Origin: Nitrospirota bacterium
Lineage (GTDB): Bacteria > Nitrospirota > Thermodesulfovibrionia > Thermodesulfovibrionales > JdFR-85
Direction of reading: 5' to 3'
Assembly (NCBI GenBank): GCA_013151495.1
Contig: JAADIE010000081.1
Location: 1-46,619, forward strand
DNA: 46,619 bases
The position numbers and the translations under genes were made by a program. The notes under the pieces are model-generated. The model was not told where the DNA came from and made no database searches. It saw nothing but the letters and a program-made list of their open reading frames with translations. Shown in pieces: positions 27,818-37,971 of the stretch; the first letter of the stretch is position 1, and every line of letters begins with the position of its first letter.

Positions 27818-28433
27818 TTATCTTCAATTAATAAAAAATGGAGTCTTTAAGGAAAATACCATCTTCAGACTGGTTATCAGTCTGTGTCCATCTATTGCTG
27901 TTACCAATAGTGTGAGGAATGGATTCCTGCTTGGTGTAGCGGTTCTTTTTGTTCAGACCATGGTTAACACAACAGTGGCACTTCTTAGAAGGTTTATACA
28001 TCCACGAATCAGGATTCCCATCTTTATGCTGGTTATTTCCGGATGGGTTAGTGTAGTTGATATGGTAATGGCAGCCTATGCAAGGGCCGCCTATAAAGAG
28101 ATCGGTCTGTATATACAGATTATTGTTGCCTTTGCATCAATTCTGGCAAGGGCGGAGATGTTTGCCAGTAAGAACAGACCCCTGGCAGCTTTCTTCGATG
28201 GTTTTGGCTCGGGATTGGGATTCCTGGTAGCCCTTGTGATTATCAGTTTCTTCAGGGAACTGCTTGGTAAGGGCTCTCTTTGGGGTTTTCAGATTATCGA
28301 GGCAAAACCACTGCTTATAATGATAATGCCAGCTGGTGGTTTTATAGCTGTTGGTCTGCTGATGGGCTTTTTCAACTGGATCGATATTCGTTTCTATGGT
28401 GGTAAGGGTGCTGGTGGTGCATCCGGACATTAA
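27792..28433 (+). CDS. rnfE: Rnf complex subunit E
   Basis: NGVFKENTIFRLVISLCPSIAVTNSVRNGFLLG; polytopic; operon position. Confidence 0.93.
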   Translation: MEHQEEKVSYLQLIKNGVFKENTIFRLVISLCPSIAVTNSVRNGFLLGVAVLFVQTMVNTTVALLRRFIHPRIRIPIFMLVISGWVSVVDMVMAAYARAAYKEIGLYIQIIVAFASILARAEMFASKNRPLAAFFDGFGSGLGFLVALVIISFFRELLGKGSLWGFQIIEAKPLLIMIMPAGGFIAVGLLMGFFNWIDIRFYGGKGAGGASGH

Positions 28434-28501
28434 GTAGTTGAATTTGGATCTGCTTATGTGGGATAATTAATAAAGTAATTAGTTTATAAAAGGAGGCTGC
28501 A

Positions 28502-29095
28502 ATGAGCAATGAATTTATAAAACTCTTCGAGCTTTTTATAGCAGCATCGGTAATTAACAACTTTGTATTTACACGCTTCCTTGGGTTATGTATCTTCTTT
28601 GGTGTTTCAAAGAAGATGGAGACTGCAATCGGAATGAGCATTACCTTTACAGCCGTTATGGTTATCGCAGCAGCCCTTAGCTGGCTGGTATTTACCTACA
28701 TCATGGTCCCTCTTGAGATAACATTCCTTAAGATAATCATATTTATTGGTATTGTAGCCGCTTTTGTGCAGGCAGCAGACACGATTATGCGTAAGGTTAG
28801 TCCGGGGTTATATTACAAACTGGGTGTTTATCTTGCTCTCATTTCAACTAACTGTATCATTATAGCGGTTCCGCTTATTAATGCTGGCGAACATTACAAC
28901 TTTCTCGAAAGTCTCTCCTTTGGTTTTGGTTCTGGAATCGGTTTTGCCCTTGCACTTGTTATAATGGCAAGTATTCGTGAAAAGCTTGAGCTTGCCGATG
29001 TGCCAAGGCCATTCAGGGGTATGCCAATTGCTTGGGTCACAACAGCACTTATAGCACTGGCATTTACAGGATTTTCAGGACTGATTACATTATAA
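28502..29095 (+). CDS. rnfA: Rnf complex subunit A
   Basis: LFIAASVINNFVFTRFLGLCIFFGVSKK, TNCIIIAVPL. Confidence 0.94.
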   Translation: MSNEFIKLFELFIAASVINNFVFTRFLGLCIFFGVSKKMETAIGMSITFTAVMVIAAALSWLVFTYIMVPLEITFLKIIIFIGIVAAFVQAADTIMRKVSPGLYYKLGVYLALISTNCIIIAVPLINAGEHYNFLESLSFGFGSGIGFALALVIMASIREKLELADVPRPFRGMPIAWVTTALIALAFTGFSGLITL

Positions 29096-29134
29096 AAATA
29101 CACATACTTTATAGCGTTTATGGAGGTCAGGTAA

Positions 29135-30307
29135 ATGATAGATTACAGCTTAGTAAATGAGATACTCAGGGCAATAGGCAGTCTTAATCTTGCAGAACTT
29201 ATTAATCATATTCCCCTTCCTCATGTTGGTGTGGGTGGTGGCATTGAGGCAAAGGAATCGGTTGATATTGTGCAGACCATAGAGTTTACCGCCATGTTTA
29301 TCTTTGGTGTTGGTGCAGTTTTTGGACTTGGCCTTGCCTTTGCTGCCAAAAAGTTTTCTGTAAAGCGTGACCCAAGGATAGATCAGGTCAGGGAATATCT
29401 GGCAGGCGCACACTGTGGTGCCTGTGGATATCCTGGCTGCGAACAGTATGCCGAGGCAGTTGTGCAAAACCCTGATGTGCCACCAAACCTCTGTACCCCT
29501 GGTGGTGAGAAGGCTGCAAAGATGGTTGCCCTGATTACCGGTAAAGAGGCTGTTGCTACAGAGCCAAAGTTTTCAAGGATAATGTGTCAGGGAGACTGGC
29601 AGAAGTCTACAAAGAGATTTAAATACGAGGGTGTTCAGGACTGCCGCGCTGCTGTGCTTGCAGGTGGTGGGGACAAAAGCTGTATTTACGGTTGTCTTGG
29701 ATATGGAACCTGTGCAAAGGTTTGTCCCTTTGATGCAATCCATATGAATGAAAACCATCTGCCCGTTGTCGATGTTGGCAAGTGTACAGGTTGTAGAAAG
29801 TGTGAGGCAGCCTGTCCGAAAAAGGTCATCGAAGTGCTTCCAGGCAGCAAGGCAGTGGTTGTGGCATGTCATAGCCGCGACAGGGGCGCTGATACCAGAA
29901 AGTACTGCCAGATCGGCTGTATCGCCTGTGGAGCCTGCGAGAAGGTATGCCCCTTTGATGCAGTAAAGGTGGAAAACAATGTCTCAAGGATAGATTACGA
30001 TAAGTGCCGTGTTTGTGGTCTTTGTGTTCGTAAATGTCCTACCAAGGCAATAGTTGATCATATGCCAACCAGGCCAAAGGCCTTTGTGATCGAGGAAAAA
30101 TGTATTGGCTGTAACGCCTGCATGAAGGTATGCCCTGTTAATGCTGCCTATGGTGAGCTGAAGAAACCTCACACCATTGATCAGTCCAAGTGCATTGGCT
30201 GTGGTATATGCACTGCAAGATGTCCTAAACAGGCTATTGACGGCACCTTTAATGCAAAAGAGGTATTCCGTCTGGCCGAGGAAAAGAGGAAGAAAAAGGC
30301 GGCTTAA
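29135..30307 (+). CDS. rnfB: Rnf complex subunit B (polyferredoxin type)
   Basis: N-terminal TM helix, GAHCGACGYPGCEQYAEAV, six ferredoxin-type Cys clusters. Confidence 0.95.
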   Translation: MIDYSLVNEILRAIGSLNLAELINHIPLPHVGVGGGIEAKESVDIVQTIEFTAMFIFGVGAVFGLGLAFAAKKFSVKRDPRIDQVREYLAGAHCGACGYPGCEQYAEAVVQNPDVPPNLCTPGGEKAAKMVALITGKEAVATEPKFSRIMCQGDWQKSTKRFKYEGVQDCRAAVLAGGGDKSCIYGCLGYGTCAKVCPFDAIHMNENHLPVVDVGKCTGCRKCEAACPKKVIEVLPGSKAVVVACHSRDRGADTRKYCQIGCIACGACEKVCPFDAVKVENNVSRIDYDKCRVCGLCVRKCPTKAIVDHMPTRPKAFVIEEKCIGCNACMKVCPVNAAYGELKKPHTIDQSKCIGCGICTARCPKQAIDGTFNAKEVFRLAEEKRKKKAA

Positions 30308-30777
30308 TAAAGACCCGATTTTACCAGGGCAACGGTTCTGCCACGCGGAAACTGGTGTTTTAGGCGTCCACCCCTGTATAAAAGGCATCCAAGGACTGTG
30401 CCTTTATAAAAGGCTATTATATAACCGTCCTGCCAGCTGGGGTTGGCTCTTTCAATGAAACCCCTTTCAAGTAACTCGGTAAGCTCTTGTCGGCTGAGCT
30501 CTACAGTATGTTTGCTTGCCTGGTGGCCAAAAAGTTGAAGGGCATAAGTGGTGGGCTTTAGATGTCTGCCAACCTTGCGTAATATCCTGATACCTGGAAA
30601 CTCTATCCTCTTCATTTTTATGGATTTGATCACAATCGGGTCTGCTGTGGTGCTCGTGATCATCCAGATACTTCTACCGGTTTCAAAAAAGATGTACCCC
30701 TTGAAAGGCTCTGGAGGGATTTCAAATCTTTCTGATAGATAATTCAGGACTATGTGGGGGTCTGCCTGTCTTAGCAT
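30304..30777 (-). CDS. Uncharacterised protein resembling the C-terminal/PUA-like region of NOL1/NOP2/Sun-type RNA methyltransferases
   Basis: KPTTYALQLFGHQASKHTVELSRQELTELLERG and YIIAFYKGTVLGCLLYRGGRLKHQFPRGR; no methyltransferase core. Confidence 0.5.
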   Translation of the reverse strand: MLRQADPHIVLNYLSERFEIPPEPFKGYIFFETGRSIWMITSTTADPIVIKSIKMKRIEFPGIRILRKVGRHLKPTTYALQLFGHQASKHTVELSRQELTELLERGFIERANPSWQDGYIIAFYKGTVLGCLLYRGGRLKHQFPRGRTVALVKSGLY

Positions 30778-31115
30778 TAGTGGACCGGCCCTGAGGAAAG
30801 CATCCTTTCCACTTCTTCAATGATTACCTTGTAGGAGATGCCACCATGAATAAAGGGTTCCCCATTTATCAGGATAACCGGAAGGGTAATAAGGCCATGG
30901 CTCAGTAGCTCCCGGACCTCGGCAAAACGGTTGTCATCCTCAAGAAAAAGATCTATGTATTCAACATGGACAAGGTTGGGGAAGTGATAATCCAGGGAGT
31001 TTTGTAATTGTTCGGCCAGGGCCTGATTGTTGATCCCTTCATCAAAGTAGTTGTCGCTGAAATTTACATCCTCGAAAGGGTTATCCAGGATCTGGATATG
31101 GATTCTCTGTATCAT
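30777..31115 (-). CDS. Small thioredoxin/glutaredoxin-fold-like protein
   Basis: 112 aa, HGLITLPVILINGEPFIHGGISYKVIIEEVERML resembles the cis-Pro half of thioredoxin folds. Confidence 0.5.
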   Translation of the reverse strand: MIQRIHIQILDNPFEDVNFSDNYFDEGINNQALAEQLQNSLDYHFPNLVHVEYIDLFLEDDNRFAEVRELLSHGLITLPVILINGEPFIHGGISYKVIIEEVERMLSSGPVH

Positions 31116-31120
31116 TACTA

Positions 31121-31987
31121 CTACCTCAGTTTTACCAGCAGGTTGTCAATCAGGCGGGCGTTACCATAGTATAGGGCCACCGCAAGGACAACCTCTGGCT
31201 TTTTATATATTTTAACATCTACATCTGTAAGGTCATCAAGGGTTTCAGGATCATACACAGAGGCGTACTGAATCTCCCTGATGTGGGGAGAGCTTTTCAG
31301 GGTTTCCCTGAGAGTGGATGCAGCCTCTTTAAAGCCAGCACCCTCCTTGAGTTTTTCTGCGGCATTCAATAATGCCCTGTAGACAATACCTGCTCCCTGT
31401 CTTTCCTCCTCTGTCAGATACTTGTTTCGTGAGCTCATAGCAAGGCCATCATGTTCCCTGATTGTTGGGCAGGCTATGATCTGAATATCCATGTTCAGAT
31501 CTCTGACCATCTGTTTGATTATCAATGTCTGCTGGAAGTCCTTTAACCCAAAATAGGCCCTTGTGGGTTTTACAATATTAAAAAGCTTCAATACCACAGT
31601 GGTAACCCCTCTGAAGTGACCAGGACGGAAGGCACCACAGAGCTTATCAGAAAGCCCTTCAACTATCACATAGGTCTTATAGCCTTCAGGATACATCTCC
31701 TTCATAGAGGGTAGAAACAGTACATCTACATTCAGGGCCCTGAGTTTTTCTATATCACCTTCTATATCCCTGGGGTATCTATCGAGGTCTTCATTAGGAC
31801 CAAATTGAATGGGGTTAACAAAGATGCTAACTACGGTTATATCATTTTCAGCCCTGGAGCGCCTGATAAGACTGAGATGCCCCTCATGCAGGTAGCCCAT
31901 AGTGGGGACAAAGCCTATGGTTTTACCTGCCCTGGTTAAGATACTGGCCTGTCTTTGCATCTGATCTATTTCACTGAATATATCCAT
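31121..31987 (-). CDS. panC: Pantothenate synthetase
   Basis: GFVPTMGYLHEGHLSLIRRSR, VSIFVNPIQFGPNEDLDRYPRD, AMSSRNKYL. Confidence 0.96.
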   Translation of the reverse strand: MDIFSEIDQMQRQASILTRAGKTIGFVPTMGYLHEGHLSLIRRSRAENDITVVSIFVNPIQFGPNEDLDRYPRDIEGDIEKLRALNVDVLFLPSMKEMYPEGYKTYVIVEGLSDKLCGAFRPGHFRGVTTVVLKLFNIVKPTRAYFGLKDFQQTLIIKQMVRDLNMDIQIIACPTIREHDGLAMSSRNKYLTEEERQGAGIVYRALLNAAEKLKEGAGFKEAASTLRETLKSSPHIREIQYASVYDPETLDDLTDVDVKIYKKPEVVLAVALYYGNARLIDNLLVKLR

Positions 31988-31990
31988 TGA

Positions 31991-33046
31991 TCAGGCATCC
32001 TCCTTAACTAGCCTGAGCAACTCATCAAGCATATCCTGCTCTTTTATCTTTTTTATTACCTTGCCCTTTTTAAACAGGATTCCCTCCCCCTTACTTCCTG
32101 CCACTCCAAAATCAGCCTCTCTGGCCTCTCCGGGCCCATTTACCACACATCCCATAACCGCCACCGTGAGGTCCTTCTGAACATCCCTCAGTTGTCTCTG
32201 GAGTTTTCTGGCAATAGAAACTATATTGACATTGCAACGGCCACAGGTTGGGCAGGAGATTATATTTACTCCATAATGCCTTATCTCCAGGCTTGCCAGT
32301 ATCTCATATGCCACCCTTACCTCATCGTAGGGTGGGGCGGTAAGGGATACCCTTATGGTGTCTCCAATACCCTCTGAAAGCAGAATACCAAGCCCTACTG
32401 CACTTTTTACAATCCCAAGGGGTGGGGGGCCAGCCTCGGTTATTCCAATATGAAGTGGATAGTCAAAGCGAGAGGAAAAAAGCCTGTATGCCTCTACAGT
32501 AAGAGGGACATTTGAGCCTTTCAACGAGACCTTTATATCCTGAAAATCGAGCTCTTCAAGTAGTTCGATCTGGCGCTGTGCACTTTCAACCAGTGCCTCA
32601 GGGGTGGGATGTCCGTACTTTTTAAGGATGTCCTTAGGTAATGAGCCGGAGTTCACACCCACCCTGATTGGTATGCCCCTTTCCTTTGCTGAAGCCACAA
32701 CCTCTTTTATCTTCCACTGGGCACCAATGTTCCCCGGATTCAGTCTCAGGGCATCAGCGCCGGCACTTAGGCTCTGAAGTGCAAGCCGCCAGTCGAAGTG
32801 GATATCTGCTATCAAAGGGATGGATATCCTTTTCTTTATCTCTTTTATTGAAGAGGCGGCCTCTTCATCGGGCACAGCTACCCTTATCACCTCGCAGCCG
32901 AGCCTCTCAAGCCGTCTTATCTGTCTTACTGTAGCGGTGACATCCCTTGTGTCGGTCTTGGTCATGGATTGTACAACAATCGGTGCATTACCGCCTACAG
33001 GGACATTTCCAATACGAATCTGTCTTGTCTTTTTGCGTCTGACCAT
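31991..33046 (-). CDS. ispG: 4-hydroxy-3-methylbut-2-enyl diphosphate synthase
   Basis: VVQSMTKTDTRDV, LRLNPGNIG, CPTCGRCNVNI, GCVVNGPGEAREADFGVAG. Confidence 0.96.
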   Translation of the reverse strand: MVRRKKTRQIRIGNVPVGGNAPIVVQSMTKTDTRDVTATVRQIRRLERLGCEVIRVAVPDEEAASSIKEIKKRISIPLIADIHFDWRLALQSLSAGADALRLNPGNIGAQWKIKEVVASAKERGIPIRVGVNSGSLPKDILKKYGHPTPEALVESAQRQIELLEELDFQDIKVSLKGSNVPLTVEAYRLFSSRFDYPLHIGITEAGPPPLGIVKSAVGLGILLSEGIGDTIRVSLTAPPYDEVRVAYEILASLEIRHYGVNIISCPTCGRCNVNIVSIARKLQRQLRDVQKDLTVAVMGCVVNGPGEAREADFGVAGSKGEGILFKKGKVIKKIKEQDMLDELLRLVKEDA

Positions 33047-33080
33047 AGGATTCTTTAAGTATTATAACAAAATGGGTGGG

Positions 33081-34073
33081 CTACTTATTGTGATTTGACC
33101 TGTACTTTCTTACTGCCCTCTGATGCTCCCTTTCGGTTTTTGAGAATTTATGCCTGCCATCCTTTGTTGCAACAAAGTACAGATAGGGTACATCGGCTGG
33201 ATATAAGGCTGCCATTATAGACTTAAGACCCGGTGATGCAATGGGCCCCGGAGGCAGTCCTTTAATACGATAAGTATTGTAGGGACTGTCCCTGCGAAGG
33301 TCTCTTCTGGTGATCACCTTGGGCGGAGGCTCTACTCCGTATACTGCAGTGGGATCCGATTCAAGGGGCATTCCTCTGCGAAGCCTGTTGTGAAACACTG
33401 CCGAAATCAGAGGGCGTTCATCATCCACCTTGGCCTCCTTTTCAATCAAAGAGGCAAGGGTCAGAAGCCCTCTTTCTGTTAAACCCAGTTCCTTTGCCCT
33501 GTTAAGCATGTCGCTGCTTAATTGGGACCTCATATTTTCGACCATACGGGTGATAACCGTTTCTGCCTCAGTGTATTTAGGAAAGAAATAGGTATCCGGA
33601 AAGAGGTAGCCCTCAACAGAAGGGGCATCAATGTGTAGCTTATTCAGCAGGTCTCTGTCCCTGGAAGCCTTCAGAAACTGGTTTTTGTCAGTAATCTCCA
33701 GTGCATCAAGCCTATCAGCAATCTGCCAGAGATTAAACCCCTCAGGGATGGTAACCTTCACCAGTTCTACATCGCCGCTTACCAGTTTTTGTAGCACCTC
33801 ATGGTCTGAGAGCCTGCCTTCGAATCTGTATGTTCCATGTTTAATCTTGTACTGAAGCCCCCGAATCTTACCCCAGAATACAAACAACCTGGGATGTCTG
33901 ATTATCTGATGTCGCCATAGCAGCGCCGTTACATCTGTAAAGTTCATCCCCCTGCTGATATGGATTTCTACGGGGCCATTGATTTCGTGCTTTATAAAAA
34001 AGGGGTTGAGCATTACATAAATAAACGCAAGCACCAGAGCTATGGTTATATAAAGGAGTTTGCCTTTTTTCAT
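33081..34073 (-). CDS. mltG: Endolytic transglycosylase MltG
   Basis: N-terminal TM, LASLIEKEA, VFHNRLRRGMPLESDPTAVYG, YNTYRIKGLPPGPIASPG. Confidence 0.94.
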   Translation of the reverse strand: MKKGKLLYITIALVLAFIYVMLNPFFIKHEINGPVEIHISRGMNFTDVTALLWRHQIIRHPRLFVFWGKIRGLQYKIKHGTYRFEGRLSDHEVLQKLVSGDVELVKVTIPEGFNLWQIADRLDALEITDKNQFLKASRDRDLLNKLHIDAPSVEGYLFPDTYFFPKYTEAETVITRMVENMRSQLSSDMLNRAKELGLTERGLLTLASLIEKEAKVDDERPLISAVFHNRLRRGMPLESDPTAVYGVEPPPKVITRRDLRRDSPYNTYRIKGLPPGPIASPGLKSIMAALYPADVPYLYFVATKDGRHKFSKTEREHQRAVRKYRSNHNK

Positions 34074-34125
34074 AGGAAGATATATTAACTGAAACCTTTA
34101 GAGGTAGGTCAAGAAGGGAAAAATA

Positions 34126-34160
34126 AAAAGGCAGGCTTCCTTTGAAGCCTGCCTTTTTTT
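34126..34160. terminator. Bidirectional intrinsic terminator downstream of groEL
   Basis: AAAAGGCAGGCTTC-CTTT-GAAGCCTGCCTTTT, 14-bp stem with U-tract on either strand. Confidence 0.85.
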
Positions 34161-34171
34161 GTGGATTTATC

Positions 34172-35797
34172 TTAGTACATATCCATTCCTGCACCGGCAC
34201 CTGGCATCTTTTCTTCCTTTTCAGGAATCTCTGTGATCATCACCTCGGTTGTGATCATCAGTGATGCCACGGATGCAGCATTCTGAAGTGCGGTCCTTGA
34301 GACCTTGGTTGGGTCTATTATACCGGCCTTCATCATGTCTGTGAACTCCTCTTTCTGGGCATCAAAGCCGTAGTTGATGTCATTGGATTCCTTGACCTTT
34401 TCAACGATTATAGCACCTTCGAGGCCGGCATTGGAGACAATCTGCTTGATTGGTTCTTCAAGGGCCTTCTTGACTATTTCAACACCAATCTGCTGATCAC
34501 CCTCAAGTTTGAGTTTTTCAAGAGCTGGGATACACCTGAGCAGTGCAACACCACCACCAGGTACTATGCCCTCTTCCACGGCAGCCCTGGTTGCATGGAG
34601 GGCATCCTCAACCCTGGCCTTCTTCTCCTTCATCTCTGCCTCTGTAGCAGCACCAACATTGATTACTGCCACACCACCGGCCAGCTTGGCAAGCCTTTCC
34701 TGAAGCTTTTCTCTGTCGTAGTCAGATGTGGTCTCTTCGATCTGGGTCTTGATCTGCTTGATTCTGCCCTGGATCTTGGCAGGATCACCTGCACCCTCAA
34801 CAATGGTTGTATTTTCCTTATCTATTGTAACTTTCTTGGCACGACCCAGATCCTCGATCCTCACATTTTCAAGCTTCATACCCACATCTTCTGAGATGAC
34901 CGTACCACCAGTGAGGATTGCAATATCCTCGAGCATGGCCTTTCTTCTTTCGCCAAAGCCCGGGGCCTTGACAGCGCAAACCTGCAGGGTTCCACGCAGT
35001 TTGTTTACTACCAGTGTTGCAAGGGCCTCACCCTCAACATCCTCTGCAATGATGAGTAGTGGTTTGCCCATCTTGGCAATCTGCTCGAGCAGAGGAATGA
35101 GGTCGCGCATGCTGGAGATCTTCTTGTCATGAAGCAGGATAAATACATCCTCCAGGTTGCACTCCATCCTCTCAGGATCAGTGATGAAATATGGAGAGAT
35201 GTAGCCTCTGTCAAACTGCATACCCTCAACAACATCCAGTGTTGTCTCAAGGCCCTTTGCCTCTTCAACGGTGATAACACCGTCTTTACCAACCTTATCC
35301 ATTGCCTCGGCGATAAGCTCGCCAATGGAAGGGTCGTTGTTTGCAGAAATGGTACCAACCTGGGCTATCTCCTTTTTGTCCTGAACAGACTTGCTCATCT
35401 TCTTGAGCTCTTCCACTGCTGCCTCTACAGCCTTGTCAATACCTCTTTTCAGATCCATTGGGTTGGCACCAGCTGCTACATTCTTCATACCCTCTTTGTA
35501 GATTGCATAGGCAAGTACTGTTGCAGTGGTTGTACCATCACCTGCTGCATCTGAGGTCTTGGATGCCACCTCTCTCACAAGCTGGGCACCCATGTTCTCG
35601 AATGGGTCTTTAAGCTCGATCTCTTTTGCAACGGTAACACCATCTTTTGTGATGGTTGGTGCACCGAATTTTTTGTCAATAATTACATTTCTGCCTTTTG
35701 GCCCTAAGGTGGCCTTTACTGCATCTGTTAGGATTGTAACACCCTTTAGAATCGCATTCCTTGCTTCCTCGTCAAATACAAGCTGTTTTGCTGCCAT
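34172..35797 (-). CDS. groEL: Chaperonin GroEL
   Basis: [50 protein letters not shown]-terminal GAGAGMDMY. Confidence 0.98.
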   Translation of the reverse strand: MAAKQLVFDEEARNAILKGVTILTDAVKATLGPKGRNVIIDKKFGAPTITKDGVTVAKEIELKDPFENMGAQLVREVASKTSDAAGDGTTTATVLAYAIYKEGMKNVAAGANPMDLKRGIDKAVEAAVEELKKMSKSVQDKKEIAQVGTISANNDPSIGELIAEAMDKVGKDGVITVEEAKGLETTLDVVEGMQFDRGYISPYFITDPERMECNLEDVFILLHDKKISSMRDLIPLLEQIAKMGKPLLIIAEDVEGEALATLVVNKLRGTLQVCAVKAPGFGERRKAMLEDIAILTGGTVISEDVGMKLENVRIEDLGRAKKVTIDKENTTIVEGAGDPAKIQGRIKQIKTQIEETTSDYDREKLQERLAKLAGGVAVINVGAATEAEMKEKKARVEDALHATRAAVEEGIVPGGGVALLRCIPALEKLKLEGDQQIGVEIVKKALEEPIKQIVSNAGLEGAIIVEKVKESNDINYGFDAQKEEFTDMMKAGIIDPTKVSRTALQNAASVASLMITTEVMITEIPEKEEKMPGAGAGMDMY

Positions 35798-35815
35798 ACT
35801 ACCCTACCTCCTTTC

Positions 35816-36079
35816 TTATTCTTCAACTATTCCTAAGATGTCCTCTTCTTTGATGATCAGGTACTCGGTACCATTCATCTTGACCTTTGAGCCAGCATAC
35901 CTGTCGAACATTACCTCGTCACCAACCTTGACCTCTTTTACCTCAGAACCAACAGCCTCCACCTTACCCCTCTGAGGTTTCTCCTTGGCAGTGTCTGGCA
36001 CATAAATGCCACCTGGAGTCTTCTCAACCTCTTCAGTGTAGGATAAAAAGACCCTGTCTTTTAAAGGTTTGAACTTCAT
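35816..36079 (-). CDS. groES: Co-chaperonin GroES
   Basis: [43 protein letters not shown]. Confidence 0.97.
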   Translation of the reverse strand: MKFKPLKDRVFLSYTEEVEKTPGGIYVPDTAKEKPQRGKVEAVGSEVKEVKVGDEVMFDRYAGSKVKMNGTEYLIIKEEDILGIVEE

Positions 36080-36117
36080 AGGCCTCCACTCCTTTCTTTA
36101 AAGATTTTTTAATTTTA

Positions 36118-36144
36118 TTAGCACTCACTCTTAGCGAGTGCTAA
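36118..36144. promoter_or_regulatory. CIRCE element (HrcA operator)
   Basis: Exact TTAGCACTC-N9-GAGTGCTAA upstream of groES; minus-strand TTGCCT-N18-TATATT promoter at 36143-36172 adjoins it. Confidence 0.96.
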
Positions 36145-36247
36145 TATAATGGTTTTTTCAGGTTTTAGGCAAGGGCATAAAAACCGAGAAATCAGGTATT
36201 ATTGGTAGATAGCTGCTGATATAGCAGAATAGTTTTTAAAATCAGAT

Positions 36248-37102
36248 TTATTGTCCTGAAAACTCCCTTTTTTTGCTTTCGAGAAAATTCTGTAATTCCT
36301 CCTGGAAGATATCTCTCTGTTTTCTTATATGTTCAGGTATACGCATGTTGTATAGCTTAAGGCCCTCGTTTAGCTGGGCGCTGAAGACCTCCTGGAATGT
36401 GCCGTTAAGGATTGCCTCTTTGACCTTCTCGGGATTATAAAGAAGTATATCGGCCAGGATGGTTTTTACCAGTCTTCTTGCACGCTCAATGCCTTCGTCC
36501 GGGGATGAAGGTTCGGGTGCAGTTGGTTGTGGTTTTTCCGGGGCCTTTTGTTCAGATGGTGTCAGTTTTCTTTCTGCAGTAGGTTTTATACCAGCCTCAA
36601 GGTTCTTAACCTTCTGGATGAGCAGCTCCCTTATTTCATGGGTTTCTATGTAATCGTCTGCGCCGTGGAGATTTTCGGGCCTTCTTCTGTATTTGTCCTT
36701 GTCATATACACTACCAATAAGGATTACCTTAATATCTGAGGTCTCCTTTCTTTCCTTGATCCTTTTGCAGACCTCAAATCCGTAAATCTTAGGAAGTGTA
36801 ACATCTATTATCACCAGGAAAGGGTGTTCTTTCATTGCCTTTACCATGGCGTCTATACCGTCCTTGGAGACAAGCACCTCATAACCCTGGGCCCTTAATA
36901 CATCGGTACAGTCCTTTATGACATTGTCGTCCTGATGTGCCACGAGCACAAGGGACTTGTTTAGTTCTTTGAACTTCTTTTTTGCCTTCTTTACTAAAAA
37001 TACAGTGGTACATTTAGGACAGCGGAATCTGCTTCCCTCGGGTGAGACCTTTTCATCGGGTATCTTAAGTTTTACCTTGCACTTTGGACATACAACAATC
37101 AC
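36248..37102 (-). CDS. Zinc-ribbon (MJ0042-like) plus receiver-domain protein
   Basis: MIVVCPKCKVKLKIPDEKVSPEGSRFRCPKCTTVF followed by a REC-like domain with VIIDVTLPKIYGFEVCKRI. Confidence 0.85.
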   Translation of the reverse strand: MIVVCPKCKVKLKIPDEKVSPEGSRFRCPKCTTVFLVKKAKKKFKELNKSLVLVAHQDDNVIKDCTDVLRAQGYEVLVSKDGIDAMVKAMKEHPFLVIIDVTLPKIYGFEVCKRIKERKETSDIKVILIGSVYDKDKYRRRPENLHGADDYIETHEIRELLIQKVKNLEAGIKPTAERKLTPSEQKAPEKPQPTAPEPSSPDEGIERARRLVKTILADILLYNPEKVKEAILNGTFQEVFSAQLNEGLKLYNMRIPEHIRKQRDIFQEELQNFLESKKREFSGQ

Positions 37103-37106
37103 TTTT

Positions 37107-37790
37107 CTACCTCCATCTTCTTAATGGCCTGCCTCTTTTTGGTAACCAGAGTTTAATGGTTAACAGTCCAAAAAAGAAACCTCCAATATGAGCAAACCAG
37201 GCAACGCCTCCCTCTAATCCAGCGCCCTTGCTGAGCAGACCGTTTAGAATCTGTATCAAACCCCAGAAACCAATAACTATTATAGCAGGAACCGTAATTA
37301 TCTCGATAAAAAACCCAAAGAATATTAAAGTATGCACTTTTGCATGTGGATAAAGCAAGAGGTAGGCCCCAAGTACACCAGCCACAGCTCCGCTTGCTCC
37401 AACCATTGGTATGGTGGACTGGGGTGAACTGAGGGCATGGGCATAGGATGCTATAATGCCTGAGAGCAGGTAAAATATAAGAAATCGTATGTGCCCAAGC
37501 CGGTCTTCCACATTGTTTCCAAAGATCCACAGATAAAGCATGTTTCCTATAATATGAAAAAAGCCACCGTGCATGAACATGGATGTAAAAAGAGTTATTG
37601 GTGCTGGCACTGGTTGAGGTGATTTTAAGCTGAGCAGAAATTTCGGTACAGCCCCATAATTGTAGACCACATACTGAAGCCCCCTGGGATGGAATATCTC
37701 CCAGAGGAAAACAAGGCTATTTATAACAATCAGCAGGATTGTAACATAGGGAAATCGTTCGGTCGGATTGTCATCTTTAAAGGGTATCAT
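37107..37790 (-). CDS. Rhomboid family intramembrane serine protease
   Basis: Polytopic, TSMFMHGGFFHIIGNMLYLWIFGNNVED, GASGAVAGVLGAY catalytic GxSG, AHIGGFFFG. Confidence 0.93.
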   Translation of the reverse strand: MIPFKDDNPTERFPYVTILLIVINSLVFLWEIFHPRGLQYVVYNYGAVPKFLLSLKSPQPVPAPITLFTSMFMHGGFFHIIGNMLYLWIFGNNVEDRLGHIRFLIFYLLSGIIASYAHALSSPQSTIPMVGASGAVAGVLGAYLLLYPHAKVHTLIFFGFFIEIITVPAIIVIGFWGLIQILNGLLSKGAGLEGGVAWFAHIGGFFFGLLTIKLWLPKRGRPLRRWR

Positions 37791-37801
37791 TTGATTGTTA
37801 A

Positions 37802-37830
37802 ATTATATGAAATGCTCGGGGTTATGTCAA
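37802..37830 (-). promoter_or_regulatory. Consensus sigma70 promoter of the rhomboid gene
   Basis: Minus strand TTGACA-N17-TATAAT, perfect hexamers. Confidence 0.75.
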
Positions 37831-37932
37831 TATAAATTTTGGAATTTAACTTATTAATCAAGCGGTTATAAGAATGTTTTAATGTAATATTTTTACTACC
37901 GTATGCTACTGTCAAAGAAACAAATATTTTTC

Positions 37933-37961
37933 TTGACAAATTTAAATAAAAATGATTTAAT
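37933..37961 (+). promoter_or_regulatory. Putative sigma70 promoter of the HD-GYP regulator
   Basis: TTGACA-N17-TTTAAT. Confidence 0.55.
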
Positions 37962-37971
37962 TATTAAAATT

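Noticed and set aside
35129-35554. 141-aa plus-strand ORF inside groEL
   Set aside because: Antisense to groEL, an open frame produced by codon bias; no ribosome site or domain signal.
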